This document shows, piece by piece, positions 41,940-53,886 of a stretch of DNA of 64,000 nucleotides (position 1 is the stretch's first letter; every line of letters starts with the position of its first letter). The notes below the pieces were generated by a model. That model saw only the letters and a program-made list of their open reading frames with translations, made no database searches and was not told the origin of the DNA. The translations under genes and the position numbers were made by a program. Source of the DNA: Corinectria fuckeliana. Lineage: Eukaryota > Ascomycota > Sordariomycetes > Hypocreales > Nectriaceae. Location of the stretch: NCBI GenBank assembly GCA_019137255.1, contig WPDH01000013.1:248001-312000 (forward strand). The letters are read 5' to 3'.

Positions 41940-44900
41940 CAAAAATAAGAAATCGGTGATGGTGCCTTATTTACCCCAGGTGACGCCTACAACCGGCCCC
42001 CGCTTCCCCGATGATGCTGCAGGCCCTCCACCAATACAGTCCTCAGCGGGATAGATGCTACCTAACTCTCATCCTATCTGTCGCCAGCTTCTTTCTACCG
42101 TCTATCAGGGGAACGAATACCTTACCCTCCTCGCCCCGAAGCACACGCACGCCCCCGATGTGTTGTGTGTCTCCCCTGGCGCTCAGTGGCTCATTACGTG
42201 AAGGTAACAGTAGCACCGAATCAAAAGCTCCAAAACCCACCGGAAACGGGCGAAAGACAGCACAGACCTTGGGTGGACAGATTTGGATCGAGGAACCGCG
42301 TCCATGCTCTAGCAGGGCAGAAGAAGCCGTTTTGGTGAGCTGGGGCCAATCGGGGCAAAAGCTCGTCACTCGTGGGCCTGGGCTTGGCGGTTGCTCACCC
42401 GCGCAGGGCCAGGGCTTCCCAGGCTCGCTAATATCCATGGATGGAGGGTCTTTACCTGTACGTACGGAGTACGCCGAGGATTTCTCTTGCAACCCCGCCA
42501 AAGGTCCGCTAGAGGATCCGCTGGCAGCCCAGGCCATCCCGGTGGCCGGGCTGGCGGGCATCACACCCACGCCCCAAGCCAGGTCAGGTATCACTGAATG
42601 GAGGTTGGAGACATCTTCGGTTTGCAGCTTTTGCTACATAGTAGCTCGGACGAGTGGGAGAGGGAAGGATCCGAGTATGGAGCCATGGGGACATGAGATA
42701 TGGGATATGGCGCACGATGGATTCAAGAACCAGGCAGCAAAAGTCCGGGGGTGGCCAATCAATTGCGCAGCGACCGGGTGAGTTGGAGTGTCTCCCTGCT
42801 GTGATTGTTTCTGGTTTAATGATTCAGTACAAAGTCAGTTATTTGCCTTATCTTTGCTCTATTTGTCTTGACTCGGAACCTCTGTGCATTGCTGCAATTT
42901 AAGCAATTGCGAGAGATTGCTCCTCATGCCGACTTACAGAACCAAGGGGCCGACGATGGTCCTTGCGTCGATAACCAGTCAACGCTGACGCAAATAATGT
43001 GACAAAGACACGTCCTCGATCCAGTGTATCGCCGGCGCCGATAATCTAAAGCATTAGCAGGCGAGCATGTTCACTGGACAGGCAGGCATCCAAGATTGCA
43101 AGGCGATGAGCCATGTCGCCTTTCCCAGTCTGCTGCCGTCATTGTCAGTCGACCAGAACTGGCAAAGATGCCTTATTGCTTGGCAAGTACGTGCTCCATA
43201 CATCTGACAGGTACTGCGAGCAAGTACCTTCGAATCAAGGCTAATATGGGGGAGTGCTCATCAGACCCTAGCGATGGCATGCGGCGGGAAGCCCACCTAG
43301 CCCCCGAACATGCAGAATGGCGGCATCGGATATTCCCAGCGCGCTGATTCGCCGGTAGCCGCCAATTGCTTTCCATTACATAGTAGTTACTTGATTCCTG
43401 TTACTTTCGTTCCGATACTTGTGTCCTCGGTCTCTTTTCTGACCTATTCCGGCCCCTGTCCAACTCGTCACGAGACCATTCACGGGGCTTCAGTCTAACA
43501 TCATGCCTATTCAACCACGCCCCCGTTGAACCAAGTCTTGACTGCTGCTTCTCGAGCCGAGCGAGCATGGCACGAAACGACAAACTGCCAACCTAGTCCT
43601 GGTCCCCGCGATTGCCACCGATTGCACCATGCCATGTCTTGCTGGGTGATGGCACCTTGAAGGCAAAGCGCGAGACCTTTCATGGGGCTACCGACAGCCC
43701 GAACAACCAGAATTTCGCGAGACCGGGAGATAAGAGCCCTTTATGGTGAACACGAACAAGCTGTCTCTCCCCGGTTGTTTCGGGACTGCGACTTGGCCTC
43801 ATCTCTTCTTCATCTCGCCTTTTGTCCGTGCGGCCCAGCCCGGTGTCTTCTTCGCCTTGGATGAACGAATGGATCGCGAAGCAAAGTGCCTTGAGCACCT
43901 CATCTCGATCCATCCAGTTCGACGCCCCCCCTCCACGGCGCCCAGCTGGGTCCCAAAATGCCGAGTAGCGTGGGAATTAGGTAAAAGTTTCGAGGTCGCT
44001 CCGCGCAGCTCTCCAGTCAGAAAAATTTGCCCCAATTCCCATTTCTCATCGAGTTACCAACACGTCCGACCTTGGCCATTGCCCATCTGCTAACTACCTA
44101 CCCGTCCGTTCCTTTGATAGCGGCGTCGTGGAACGAAACGATATGATGGATGGATGGCCCTGTCGTCGGTGGTCACCCGAAAACCCCAACGACTTTTGCT
44201 TGTCGAGGCGACGCCGCTTCTCCCTGCGCCGGCGGCGCCGAATCATCAAATCTCACATGGGATTTTTTTCTTCCTCCATAGTTATTATTCCGCCAGGTTT
44301 GCTTGTTGCGAAGCCACACTGCAGCCATGGATGAGACGGTCCATAATGGTCTACGTGCTCCAGGTCTTTAGGGTGGGTTGCCTGCATGGCCACCCCTCTC
44401 CAGGTCTCATTAATGATCGAATCCTCCCATCAGAATGACGATCGCCGCCCGTCCAATCCCTTGCGTCTATCATCTGCCAGGGACGAATTTACTACGTACA
44501 GCGGCATGCACCTGCGAGCTTGTCACGCCGATGTGTGAGGTGCCTTGTGCCTTGTGCCTACGCCGTCGGCCGTGTGCCCAAACTTCATTCAGCCCTCATC
44601 ACGTCTTGGCTCCCATGTTCTAAGCACCGCCGGCGGCCGATGACTTGTTGGATTCGTCACTGCTGGCTGCGACTTCAAGGGCCCGATGCCTATTGCACCG
44701 TAGCCTCTAGACCTGGCGCTGTAGTTACCTAATCTAGCCTGCCCAGGACGGACCTTGAGAAGCTTGCGGGGTGTGTCAGTCCAGATTAGACGCTCCGCCG
44801 ACAGTGGAATCGTCGCGCTACTCGGAGGCCCTAGAACCGACCCGCCATTCTGGAAGATTCAGCATACGCTAACTCGGTCACCTGTTTTTGTTTCTGCGGG

Positions 44901-46104
44901 TTGTCGACAGCTTTGAGCTCGTCAATGCAAGACGTCGACGTGGGAATCGGACAGCATTCCTCGCCTCCCCGTCGGAAGCCAATCCCGTCGCCATTCTCAT
45001 CCACCAGGAGAATCTCGTCCTCTAGGCCAGCTTGTTTTATGCCATTACGTACAAGGAGCCTGGATGCAAGTGATGCAGTACAGCTCCTCCCAACCCGATG
45101 CGGCCATTGACGGACACGCCCGTGGCCCGCCCTCTCAAACTGCCCGATAACTGAAGGCGATGCCGTCCGGAATTCAGCATCTCCGCGGAGCCTTCGGCGC
45201 TCGACCTTGTGGCGTCGCCCGGCTGCGCGGCTCTGCCTCTGTGGCACAGCTCGTTGCACCGGTCCTACGTCATGACCCCTGCAGCGTGCGCTGAAGGGTC
45301 CCTATCTCGGGGCGACCAAGCTCATGCGAGGTTGTTTCGTATTACCCCCGAGAAATGTCGAGCGTTTAATTAGAGTAAAGAGAGAGGGAGGGAGGCATCG
45401 GAGTAAGCCATCTCACTCACCGACGCCGCCATGGCTGTGAGCGACACACGCCATAGGCACACATTGCACTATCACTCTGACTGACGGAGCATCCAGATTC
45501 GTTGCGGTGAGTTACTACGCGATGTTCTTCTCGGGGTAACCTGCATATTGAATGAATTCCGTCGACACGCCGTCCGTCGGTGACCTCTCCCAGGTCGTGG
45601 CTACACCACACCTCCAACGCACAGCCGCACAGCGCCCAACCACAACATCCCACGATTGCAAGGCATGACAGGACCCGGTGACGGATGACCACACCCATCG
45701 CTCTCTCGAACCGCAAGATACACAAGACGATAGTGACCTTGGGCTGATAGTGAGACGGGCGATGCGAAGCCGCTGCGGGGTCACCCCCAGATTCGACTTC
45801 CCCAGATAACGCTTCTCCTGCGGCGTGCGGAAGACCATCCGTCCGCCCAGCTAACCCCAATCCACACCCATCCTCCTCCTGATAAGCTCAGTCTCCCTGC
45901 GTCACCACGCCCGTACTGCCGTGTCCGTGTCCAGAGAGCAATGAGAATGAGAATGCCACTATCCCCATTGATCCGCAAATGGAGGCGCGGCTCCTCCACC
46001 CCCTCAGCCCAATCTCATGCCTTGACGTTCCACGCCAATCCGGAAATAGAAGCAGCTTCAACCCCTGCTGGAAGTTTCACACCTGCTTATCTCGCCGGAC
46101 TCAC
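41940..46104. other. 4.2 kb stretch without gene
   Basis: Right of the assembly gap and left of the transcription factor gene. The longest frame (42011-42781, plus) is Pro/Ser/Gly-rich without motifs and is mirrored by an equally long frame on the other strand, typical of chance in GC-rich DNA. Frames at 44831-45259 and 45417-45860 (minus) start from non-ATG codons or lack any resemblance. No RNA gene recognised. Confidence 0.5.
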
Positions 46105-46298
46105 CTATTGTTCCGAAGGGGGAGGTTGACCCCATCCCCCAGATCCCATCATGTCCATGTTCTCCAAGGGTTGGGGACGCTCCGTCCACGTGTGGCCCGT
46201 ATCCTCGTTGCGCCCAGCATCGTGGCTATGAGCCAGAGATATGTCGAGATAACGCTGTCAAAACCATCAGTGTTCGCTCCCGGACCGCTTGTGAAGGC

Positions 46299-48720
46299 CT
46301 AGTGTCTTACCCAGTCCATAGTCGCAGTCTCCTCCATCCACGACGGATCAAACTCGAGCCCCCCTTGAAGTCCCCCCGCGATGATGTCCATCGCCGGGAA
46401 ACTCACGCTAGTAGCCACCACAGACGGCTGGTCAAGAGATAAGAGAGCTGGGCCCGACCCAGACCCGGGTATCGACCCTATGGTGGAGTTAGCACATATT
46501 CTGCTCCATTCCGTTTGCCCCGGGAGCGTCCTACCAAGCCCCAGACTCGCAAGAAGATCGGCATCGTTTCCTAAAGTGCCCATGGGGCTTGGGTCCATCG
46601 ACGGTGCCCCCAGGGAGGAGGATTCATTGCCGGTGCTTGTCGTCCGGGGTTGCGGCGCCGCTCCGGGCATCCTTGCCGGCCCGTCCACGGGGCTGCCCAG
46701 CTTCGCCAGCATAGTGGCCAGTGTATCAGCCGTCTTCCCAACCTCGGTCACGCTAGCAGCGACATCAGCCCAGATGAAGTGCGAGCGCTTGAGCAAGTCA
46801 GTGAGCTCTGCCTTTGTCGGCGTCAGCGGCGTCGTCTGCGACGTCCAGTCGAACTCGCCGCCCGTTTCCGAGTAGTGCTCGTTCTTGATGACTAGGTACA
46901 CCACCATAGCAGCCAGCAGGTAGTCGTGCACAGCGAGCGATGACACGAACCAGCCATTCTGGCTGAGGACATGACCGGGTTTGCATGCCTCCCAAATGGT
47001 GTGCTGGTAGCTAAGCAGCGACAGGGCGCTCTCGAGGCACTGCCTGCGCGAATAGTCATGCTCGCGCTTCGGAACCGCTTCAGCTAGGTACCGTCTATGG
47101 AGGACGCAACGGCTCTTATTGTAGATGGAGGCAAGCCCGAAGCGCTGGATGAGCAGCGTAGGGGGTTCGCCAACACACTCGTCCAGCGGGCTGACCTGCA
47201 TGAAGGCCGGCACGGTCCGCCACGTCTCCTGCAGCAGATCGTCAAGCCTCATCACTTCGGCGTAGCTAGGTGGCGTGAGGGCATGGGCCTGCCGGGCAAT
47301 TTGGCCAAAGACGCGCAGGATGTTTGTCTTGTGGATTGGGTAGGTCATCGTCGTGTAGTCAGTGGGCGGCCGACCCGGGGGGAGGTCAACCGAGTCCTCG
47401 TCGAAGTCGTTGTCCTGTAAATTCCGCGGAACTGTCGTATCCGTCTCGAAACCCTGGAGCAGACTGGGGAGACCCATGTGAAACGACACGAGGAGCTCGA
47501 CCTGGATTGCCATATTCCACATACGGCGCCGCATCTCGCCCTCAAAGGAGGAGATGTTGGCCAACTTGCTCGGGTCCCGGTGGAGACCCATCTTGAGCAT
47601 CAGCCGGACACACACGCCGGAGAGTACGTAGCAGTTCATCTGAGTCGCGCGGTTGAAGAGGAAGTGGGACTCAACGTAGAGCAGGAACGCCGGGAGAGTG
47701 GCGATGGTGGGCTGCGTGTACTTTCCCCAGACCAGCGCCCATCCGGCGCAGGACTTGTAGTGCCGGATCCTGTCCTGGGGTAGAATGGGAGAGTCGCCCT
47801 CGACTTCGCTGGCGTTGATGAAGGTGTTGAAGAAGATGCCTAGCGCGAGCATCATGAATAGCTGGGCTATCCAGTGTAAGGAGGCGTTGTTGGGGTCCTG
47901 CCAGAACTTTGCATACTACGTATTGATGTTAAATATACCCATGTTCACGTCTTGGGGGAGCACTCACGGCTCTGGTAAAGGTTGGTCGATGGACGATGTC
48001 TGCCTGTTGTCAGCTCTATAATGATGAGTAGGATGGGTTCCGGAGTCGGCACATACGCTGAGACGGACTCATTGAAGCAAAGTACCTCGTGATGAGCCGG
48101 TCTGCCACATTCCGTTCGGGCAAGTGGTTGAGCAAATCTTCGCGGGTCCTGGGGCCAGCCCGGGCAAACAAGAGCAGCTCTGCTGAGTCGAGCTCCCCGA
48201 ATTCGCATTCGTCGTCGTCCTCCGGTTGATCAAAGTAGCTCTTCAGGTCCTCAATCTAGATAGTGTAAGAAGCAGGAACACACGGACAACGCCGAGGATG
48301 CTGCATCCTCGCACTTACATCCTCGAGCATGGCCATGCAATGTGTCGCTCCCACATACGTCGTTGCGTTCTCTCCTGTCACAACGTGTCCGCGAACTGCC
48401 GGCCCCTCCGCAGCGGCACCATCCTGGACTTCCTTCTTAGGCGCGGGGCCTTCCTCAGATCCCTCGGCGTCCATCATCTCGCGGACCATGCCTTCCAGGC
48501 GCTTGAGACGTGCCGACATGCCCTTGGCAGGGCGCTTCTTTTCAGGCTTGGGGGCATACAAGCACAGCTCAACGCGACCCTTCTTGGCGCACTGGCCGCA
48601 GGGCTGGCCGCGGTCGCACTTCAATTTGGATATACGGCATGGCGCGCATGAGAGGACGATCCGCGAGCGCTTCTGGCGTTCGAAGGAGGAGATGCCGCTG
48701 GGGCTGGTGTCGTTCTCCAT
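46299..48720 (-). CDS. Zn2Cys6 transcription factor with fungal-specific middle domain
   Basis: Exons 48720-48319, 48255-48057, 47999-47968 (32 nt) and 47915 onward, with GT-AG introns of 63, 57 and 52 nt. The ATG at 48720 is the first; upstream in frame there is only a GTG. Residues about 25-52 form the binuclear zinc cluster (CAPCRISKLKC, then C-x2-C and a final Cys), followed by a basic linker and a short coiled-coil-like helix. The remainder matches the fungal-specific regulatory domain (HIVHRPTF, NCYVLSGVCVRLMLKMGLHR, FEGEMRRRMWN). Read straight through, the last exon stops at 46299 (749 aa). Alternatively a GTAAGA donor after the final Trp codon and an acceptor at 46255 would add a 49-residue terminal exon to 46105 (795 aa). 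Target genes are unknown. Confidence 0.9.
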
Positions 48721-49126
48721 TGCGGCGGGATCCACTCGGCACTGTCACTCGCGGTGGACTGTTGTCAATAACGCATTTGCATTGGCGACGGATAACGTGT
48801 CAGGATTGAGGACCGAATACTCTAGATCGTGGTGAGAGAAGTAAGTATAAGTCAAAGGGTCGCAAAGGTGCTAAGTTGTTTGACGCTTAAGATACTTGCA
48901 AGCTGAGGTTGACAAGTCAGTAGCGCTTATTGCTGCATTGAATCCACTTGTTAACGCCGGAAACTCCAGAGCGACGGGGCAGGCTACAGCGAACTACATC
49001 ATCACGATAACAAAGTGCAACTTTTAAGTGATGAAACTCCCGGCAATACCAAACACATCCAAGGCACGGTCCACGATCTGTGTAAGTCATAAACGGTGTT
49101 TTTGTCACCCCATCAAAATAAACGCT
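48721..49126. other. Intergenic region upstream of the Zn2Cys6 gene
   Basis: Contains the promoter of the transcription factor gene and the 3' end of FCF1. No gene seen. Confidence 0.6.
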
Positions 49127-49802
49127 CTAGTGATCCGGTGCTCCAGGTAATCTCTCTATCACGTACTTGGCTCTCGCCACACTCATGATCGGCACACCAG
49201 GAATCTTCCTTAACCGCTGCTTCAGCGCCTTGTCGTTGGTCCCGACAATGTATATCCTGCTCTTCTGCACGCGGTCGACGAGGCAGTCGTCGGCGTAGAC
49301 GCCCTTGTGGTCGCACTCGAGGCGCTGCCAGCGCTCGTCACGGGCGACTCGCAGCGCAAGGCGGTACTTGGGTCCCAGCTTCTCCAATTCGGCCATGACG
49401 CACGAGGTGATGATGGGGTTGCACTTGGCGTAGAGGCAGTCCATCATGGAATCTAGCATCGAGAGTTTGCGCTGGACTGAGTGGGAGAGGAAGTTGGTAT
49501 CGACGAGGACGTTGTAGGGCGGCACGAGAGCCGTGTTGTGCTGGAAAAACATGTTGCTGGGCATCTGGGGCGCCTCGCGGACGAGCTCGCCGCTGATGGT
49601 CTTCTTCGCTGCGGCCTCCTTCGCTGCGGCCTCCGCCTTGACCTGGTTTTCCTTCAATCGGGCATCGCGGCGACCGATGACTCGCTTCACCTGTTCAGAT
49701 GGCCATGGGTCAGTTTGGTTGCGTCTTGAAATTTCGCATTTGCGACGCTTATCGATAAGAACCCACCTGTCCGAATTTTCTGGTCTTCTTCGCAACACCC
49801 AT
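49127..49802 (-). CDS. FCF1: rRNA-processing PIN-domain protein Fcf1/Utp24 (199 aa)
   Basis: Two exons: 49802-49767 (MGVAKKTRKFGQ) and 49690-49127; intron 49691-49766 is 76 nt with GTGGGT...GAACAG ends. Fcf1 is the endonuclease of the small-subunit processome that cuts pre-18S rRNA at sites A0-A2 in the nucleolus. The PIN fold is plain: YNVLVDTNFLSHSVQRKL (first catalytic Asp), ITSCVMAELEKLG (Glu), YADDCLVDRV and IVGTNDKALKQRL (Asp), ending GVPIMSVARAKYVIERLP. Length is close to yeast Fcf1 (about 190 aa). A 15-bp duplication at 49605-49634 gives two KEAAA units in the linker before the PIN domain. Divergent from RFC4, with 339 bp between start codons. Confidence 0.95.
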
Positions 49803-50141
49803 GACTGGTGGTTGTGGAAATTGGCGGCAGGGTCAATCGCGCGGTCTCAAAATAGATCTTAGATCCGAGTTTCAGTCGTCGGTCGTCAGTCGAGCGTGGC
49901 GTTGGGGTATCTCTATTCGTGTGTTGGTTGCTAGGAGAATCGAGGCTCAAAAAGTTATCACGGGCGACTAGATTTTGCCATGGAGATGAGAAAGGCGGTG
50001 GCCGGGGTGGGGGTTGCGCATGCACGGGCCACCTCTGAACTACAGCTGGCAGCCGACTAAAGAGCTACGACGCGTCTTCCCCCTCCAGATCGCGTAAAGT
50101 GATTGAGACTCAACTCTTTCACCTCCAGTCACAATTCCACG
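49803..50141. promoter_or_regulatory. Bidirectional FCF1/RFC4 promoter region
   Basis: The 339 bp between two divergent start codons must hold both promoters. An ACGCGT lies 67 bp before the RFC4 ATG. TATA-like elements are not evident. Confidence 0.6.
50070..50075. promoter_or_regulatory. ACGCGT (MCB-like) site before RFC4
   Basis: Palindromic ACGCGT inside GACGCGTC, 67 bp before the RFC4 start codon. It fits G1/S control of a replication gene; the role is inferred from position. Confidence 0.45.
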
Positions 50142-51322
50142 ATGCCGGCCCAAAAACCAGAGGAACGGGGCGAGTCGTCCGGCTCTGCCTCAAAGGCAAT
50201 TCTACCAGCTTCTGCCAATGGATCAGCAACTTATGAACTTCCTTGGTACGAATCTTACGCCTCTAACTAGTCACGGTAACTTGACTGACGGCTTTGTAGG
50301 GTGGAAAAGTACCGCCCAGTGTTCCTCGACGATGTCGTGGGCAACACAGAGACGATCGAGCGACTCAAGATCATCGCCAAAGAGGGAAACATGCCCCACG
50401 TCATTATCTCGGGAATGCCTGGGATCGGAAAGACGACCAGCGTGCTGTGTCTAGCTCGACAGCTACTAGGAGACTCCTACAAGGAGGCCGTGCTAGAACT
50501 CAATGCCAGTGACGAGCGAGGTTTGTTTATTCATGCAAGAGCTCAAACGGCCCCGGCTAACTCTTAGGCTTAGGTATCGATGTGGTGCGAAATCGAATCA
50601 AGGGATTCGCCCAGAAAAAGGTCACACTGCCTCCTGGTCGGCAAAAATTGATCATCCTCGACGAAGCCGACAGCATGACCTCTGGCGCTCAGCAGGCCCT
50701 CCGACGAACGATGGAGATCTACTCCAACACTACCAGATTCGCATTCGCGTGCAACCAGTCCAACAAGATCATCGAACCCCTGCAGTCGAGATGCGCCATC
50801 CTGCGATACGCAAAGCTGACCGACGCCCAAGTAGTGAAGCGGTTGCTGCAAATCATCGAGGCAGAAAAGGTCGAGTACAGCGACGACGGTCTGGCGGCAT
50901 TGGTTTTCAGCGCAGAAGGAGACATGCGACAGGCGATCAACAACCTGCAGTCTACATTTGCCGGCTTCGGATTCGTGTCTGGGGACAACGTTTTCAAGGT
51001 CGTCGACTCGCCTCACCCAATCAAGGTGCAGGCGATGCTGAAGGCGTGCTACGAGGGAAACGTGGACTCGGCACTAGACACACTGCGGGAGCTATGGGAC
51101 CTGGGATACTCAAGCCACGATATCATCAGCACCATGTTCAAGGTGACCAAGACGATTCCCACACTCAGCGAGCACTCGAAGCTGGAGTTTATCAAGGAGA
51201 TTGGCTTCACGCACATGAAGGTGTTGGAGGGCGTACAGACCCTCCTCCAGCTCAGCGGATGTGTCGTGCGGCTTTGCAAGATCAACATGGATCCGAAACG
51301 ATTCCGAGTAGCCTCCAAGTGA
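50142..51322 (+). CDS. RFC4: Replication factor C small subunit Rfc4 (human RFC2 type), 357 aa
   Basis: Three exons: 50142-50245, 50300-50520 and 50574-51322, total 1074 nt; introns of 54 and 53 nt. A subunit of the pentameric AAA+ clamp loader that opens PCNA and places it on primer ends. Visible: RFC box VEKYRP (about 36-41), Walker A GMPGIGKTT (about 73-81), Walker B LDEAD (about 137-141), the SRC motif (180-182) that supplies the arginine finger, and sensor-2 GDMRQAINNLQST. The sequence resembles yeast Rfc4 more than Rfc2, Rfc3 or Rfc5 (GNxETIxRL, IDVVRNxIK). Intron 2 has a second TTAG acceptor at 50566, seven bases before the used one at 50573; only the latter keeps the GIDVVRN reading. 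Confidence 0.96.
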
Positions 51323-51510
51323 GATTGAAGAAATGCGACGGGGTATGACAGCGGCTGCATATTTCGGCGTTGGAGTTGGGCGGTGTCTGTATAAGGTGAA
51401 GACGAACGAAAAGAGAAGTGACTATTCATATGAACAGCTCAACAGCCGCCTTTCAGTGATGTACAGCATGCTTACATGAAAATTTGTGAAGTTCCTGTGA
51501 GTTTCGGAGA

Positions 51511-51900
51511 CTAGCTCTTCCCTCCCCCCTTCGCATCCTCCTTTGCAAGCTCTGCCTCGTACTCTTCCCATTTTGCCTTTTCCCGCATCCATCTCCTGCG
51601 ATTCCTCATCTCGTGCTCATACTGCCTAAGATGTCCATCGGCTTCAATCATGCTTCCCAGCACCATGCCCGACATTTGCAAGTACCTGAGTCTCGTGAGC
51701 ATTGATGTAGATTATCAGGACATGAGGTCATACACTTTGAACTGGATCGTCGTGCCCCGGTACAAAGGCGACCAGAAGTAACCAGCAACACCCAACAGGG
51801 CGACGCCAGCTCCCCACTTCCCAGCTCCCGCGAGAGCTCCCCTGGTGGCTTCCCAGGCAGCATCGTTTGCCTCATCGCTCTTCATGTCGGTGGTGCGCAT
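51511..51900 (-). CDS. Small conserved fungal membrane protein (113 aa)
   Basis: Two exons: 51900-51734 and 51685-51511, total 342 nt; intron 51686-51733 is 48 nt (GTATGA...CTCAG). The product begins MRTTDMKSDEANDAAWEATR. It has one hydrophobic segment (about residues 25-45, WGAGVALLGVAGYFW) and then FKVYLQMSGMVLGSMIEAD with a charged Arg/Glu-rich tail (RRRWMREKAKWEEYEAEL). The amphipathic basic start and single membrane pass suggest mitochondrial inner membrane, similar in layout to Hig1/Rcf-like proteins; that is inference from layout only. I do not recognise the family by name. It is divergent from the Der1-family gene with 616 bp between starts. Confidence 0.78.
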
Positions 51901-52516
51901 CTTAGCGGCCGGGCGCTTCAGCGCGATTGCTGTGCGTACGAAGCAGGGTCCCCGTCCGGCGATTCCAATCGTCTGCTTGAGACGATATTCGAACCAATTG
52001 ATGCAATTGAAAAGAGAATTGGAACTTGCTCATGAGACGAGCATGTAGGTTTCCACCGTGGCTAGCTCACTGCGTCACTTCGCCAAGCAATCCCGTAAAT
52101 TATTCGATGATTTCACTGTGGTTTGCGGGTCGGCACCAGCCTCATTCGCATAGAGCACCGGCCACAAGTATCATAGCATCAGCCTCACTTTTGACGGGAG
52201 CTCGGCCAACAGCTTTCCCGTCCCCACACCAGCGCCCCGCTATAGCGGAGCTTCGCGCTACTAGAATTTTTATTTATTGCGACGCCGTTTTCCTTCCAGT
52301 CTCTTCCGCATTCATCTCTCCCTGCAAAATCAAAGATGACACGCAAGCATCAACGATGAGTACATCGCTGCCTTGCTCCACTACGCCCAGTGCTCTGTCT
52401 ACTTCTGTGCTTCTGCCTCCTTCATAAACACTTGCCTACTGGAACTTGGCTTCAGTGTTTTTGACTCTGCTACGTCGACCCTGCTACCTCCCTCAATTGA
52501 GCAAAGTTGCCCAAAC
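51901..52516. other. Divergent promoter region before the Der1-family gene
   Basis: Shared upstream DNA of two divergent membrane-protein genes. Open frames here (52026-52427, 52373-52570) lack motifs. The part near 52260-52320 is T/C-rich. Confidence 0.5.
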
Positions 52517-53678
52517 ATGTCGGAGAACCTCCTGGATGCCTTTTGGCAGATGCCAGCCATTGCAAGGTAAATTTGCGTCATTCTCCCTTTCATGGCTCTC
52601 AGTCAGCCATACTAACCTGCTCTCCAGGACTCTTACCTCCCTTACCGCGGTTCTCTCCCTCGGCGTCCACCTGGGTTTACTGCCGGCCCAATGGTTCATC
52701 CATCACCCGTACTACCTCTGGAAATTCCCTCCCCAGATATGGCGCCTCGTAACGTGTTATCTCATCACTGGCGGTGGCCTCAGTATGCTCTTTGACTCCT
52801 ACTTTCTCTATCACTATCTGGCCCAGATGGAAACTGGCAACCCGCGCTTCCCGCGCAAGGCCGACCTCGTCTGGTATTTGATGTTTGTCGGCGGAACCAT
52901 TCTGGTAAGCTTTGGCCCGTTTACCCTGTGCCCTGTTCGTTGCCTTTCCCTTCCCAATACCACCTCATCTATCTGCCCGGATAGTGCTCTGCATCTACAG
53001 CTATCACGGTTCCTGAATATGAGGAAGATTGCCCCCGCACTTCGGACCTCCCATCATTCGCAAACTAGGGATGTGTCTGCGGTGTGGGCATGGTGGGAAT
53101 CTATGGATGGCTCGTTCGACTCTCAATTCGCTCGAGTGGTTTTTATAGCTCCCTACATTTCTAAATCCACAACACTAGCTGTTGTTACTTGTCCCCCATG
53201 TGATCGACATTAACAACATTGCTAGATGATAAACTACGCTGTTGATATGCCATTTCATACCTTCCTCCGCGCCCTAATCCTCGCCATGACTTACACTGTC
53301 ACGCAGGACCAGCGGGGCATGAAGGCTACGTTCTACTTCATCACCATCCCGGCTCAATTGACGCCAATCGCGATGATCCTGGTCAATCTCCTCTTTCCGG
53401 GAGGCCACATAGCCATGCTGCTCCAGCTCGAGGGGCTTGTTGCGGCCCATCTATATGATTTCCTGGCTAGAATTTGGCCCGAGTTTGGAGGTGGCCCTAA
53501 CATCCTCGCTACTCCCGACTTTGTTAGCCGTCTCGTACAAACGCCCCGGATCCTCGAGAGGGGCTTCGGTACCGCCGTCCGACCCCAGGACTCGGCATCC
53601 GGTAGTAGCACAGGGGCATCAAGAGGCCCGCTTCCTGATGCATGGAGAACTCGTGGTCGTGGTCAGCGCTTGGGTTAA
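52517..53678 (+). CDS. Der1/derlin-family ERAD protein (259 aa)
   Basis: Three exons: 52517-52566, 52628-52904 and 53226-53678, total 780 nt. Derlins are rhomboid-like pseudoproteases of the ER membrane that help retrotranslocate misfolded proteins to the proteasome. Visible: an N-terminal helix (LLDAFWQMPAIARTLT), the conserved WR motif in PPQIWRLVTCYLI (Trp55-Arg56), SYFLYHYLAQME, and several later hydrophobic segments ending in LEGLVAAHLYDFLARIWPEF. The tail is Ser/Gly/Arg-rich, and no SHP box is clear. Intron 2 is 321 nt, far longer than others in the window. It stays open for about 100 codons in the upstream frame, so retention would yield a truncated protein lacking later helices. Confidence 0.9.
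52905..53225 (+). other. 321-nt intron 2 of the derlin gene
   Basis: GTAAGC donor and GCTAG acceptor, with a CATTAAC branch-like site near the end. It is about five times the usual intron length here. Its sequence has no recognisable domain and no inverted repeat that I could see. Confidence 0.75.
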
Positions 53679-53886
53679 TAGACGTTGGGGAATGTGAACG
53701 GAAGAGTGTACAATATTGTCATCAATTTATGCATTATGAACAGTGTATACTTGTGTCCGGAACTCCTTGCTTAATCTAATCCCCTTGACCCTAAACTACG
53801 AACATATGGCATTTATATCCCTGTAAGAACTCCAATGCATGTGAGATTTGTCACCCCAGGCCCCATGCCGTGCCACTCCCGAACCC

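Noticed and set aside
42011..42781. 256-codon open frame on the plus strand next to the assembly gap
   Set aside because: Ser/Pro/Gly-rich with no motif, mirrored by a 178-codon frame on the opposite strand, and adjacent to unreliable sequence. Looks like chance in GC-rich DNA.
44831..45259. 142-codon minus-strand frame
   Set aside because: Starts from GTG without an ATG near the 5' end, Arg-rich throughout and no family resemblance.
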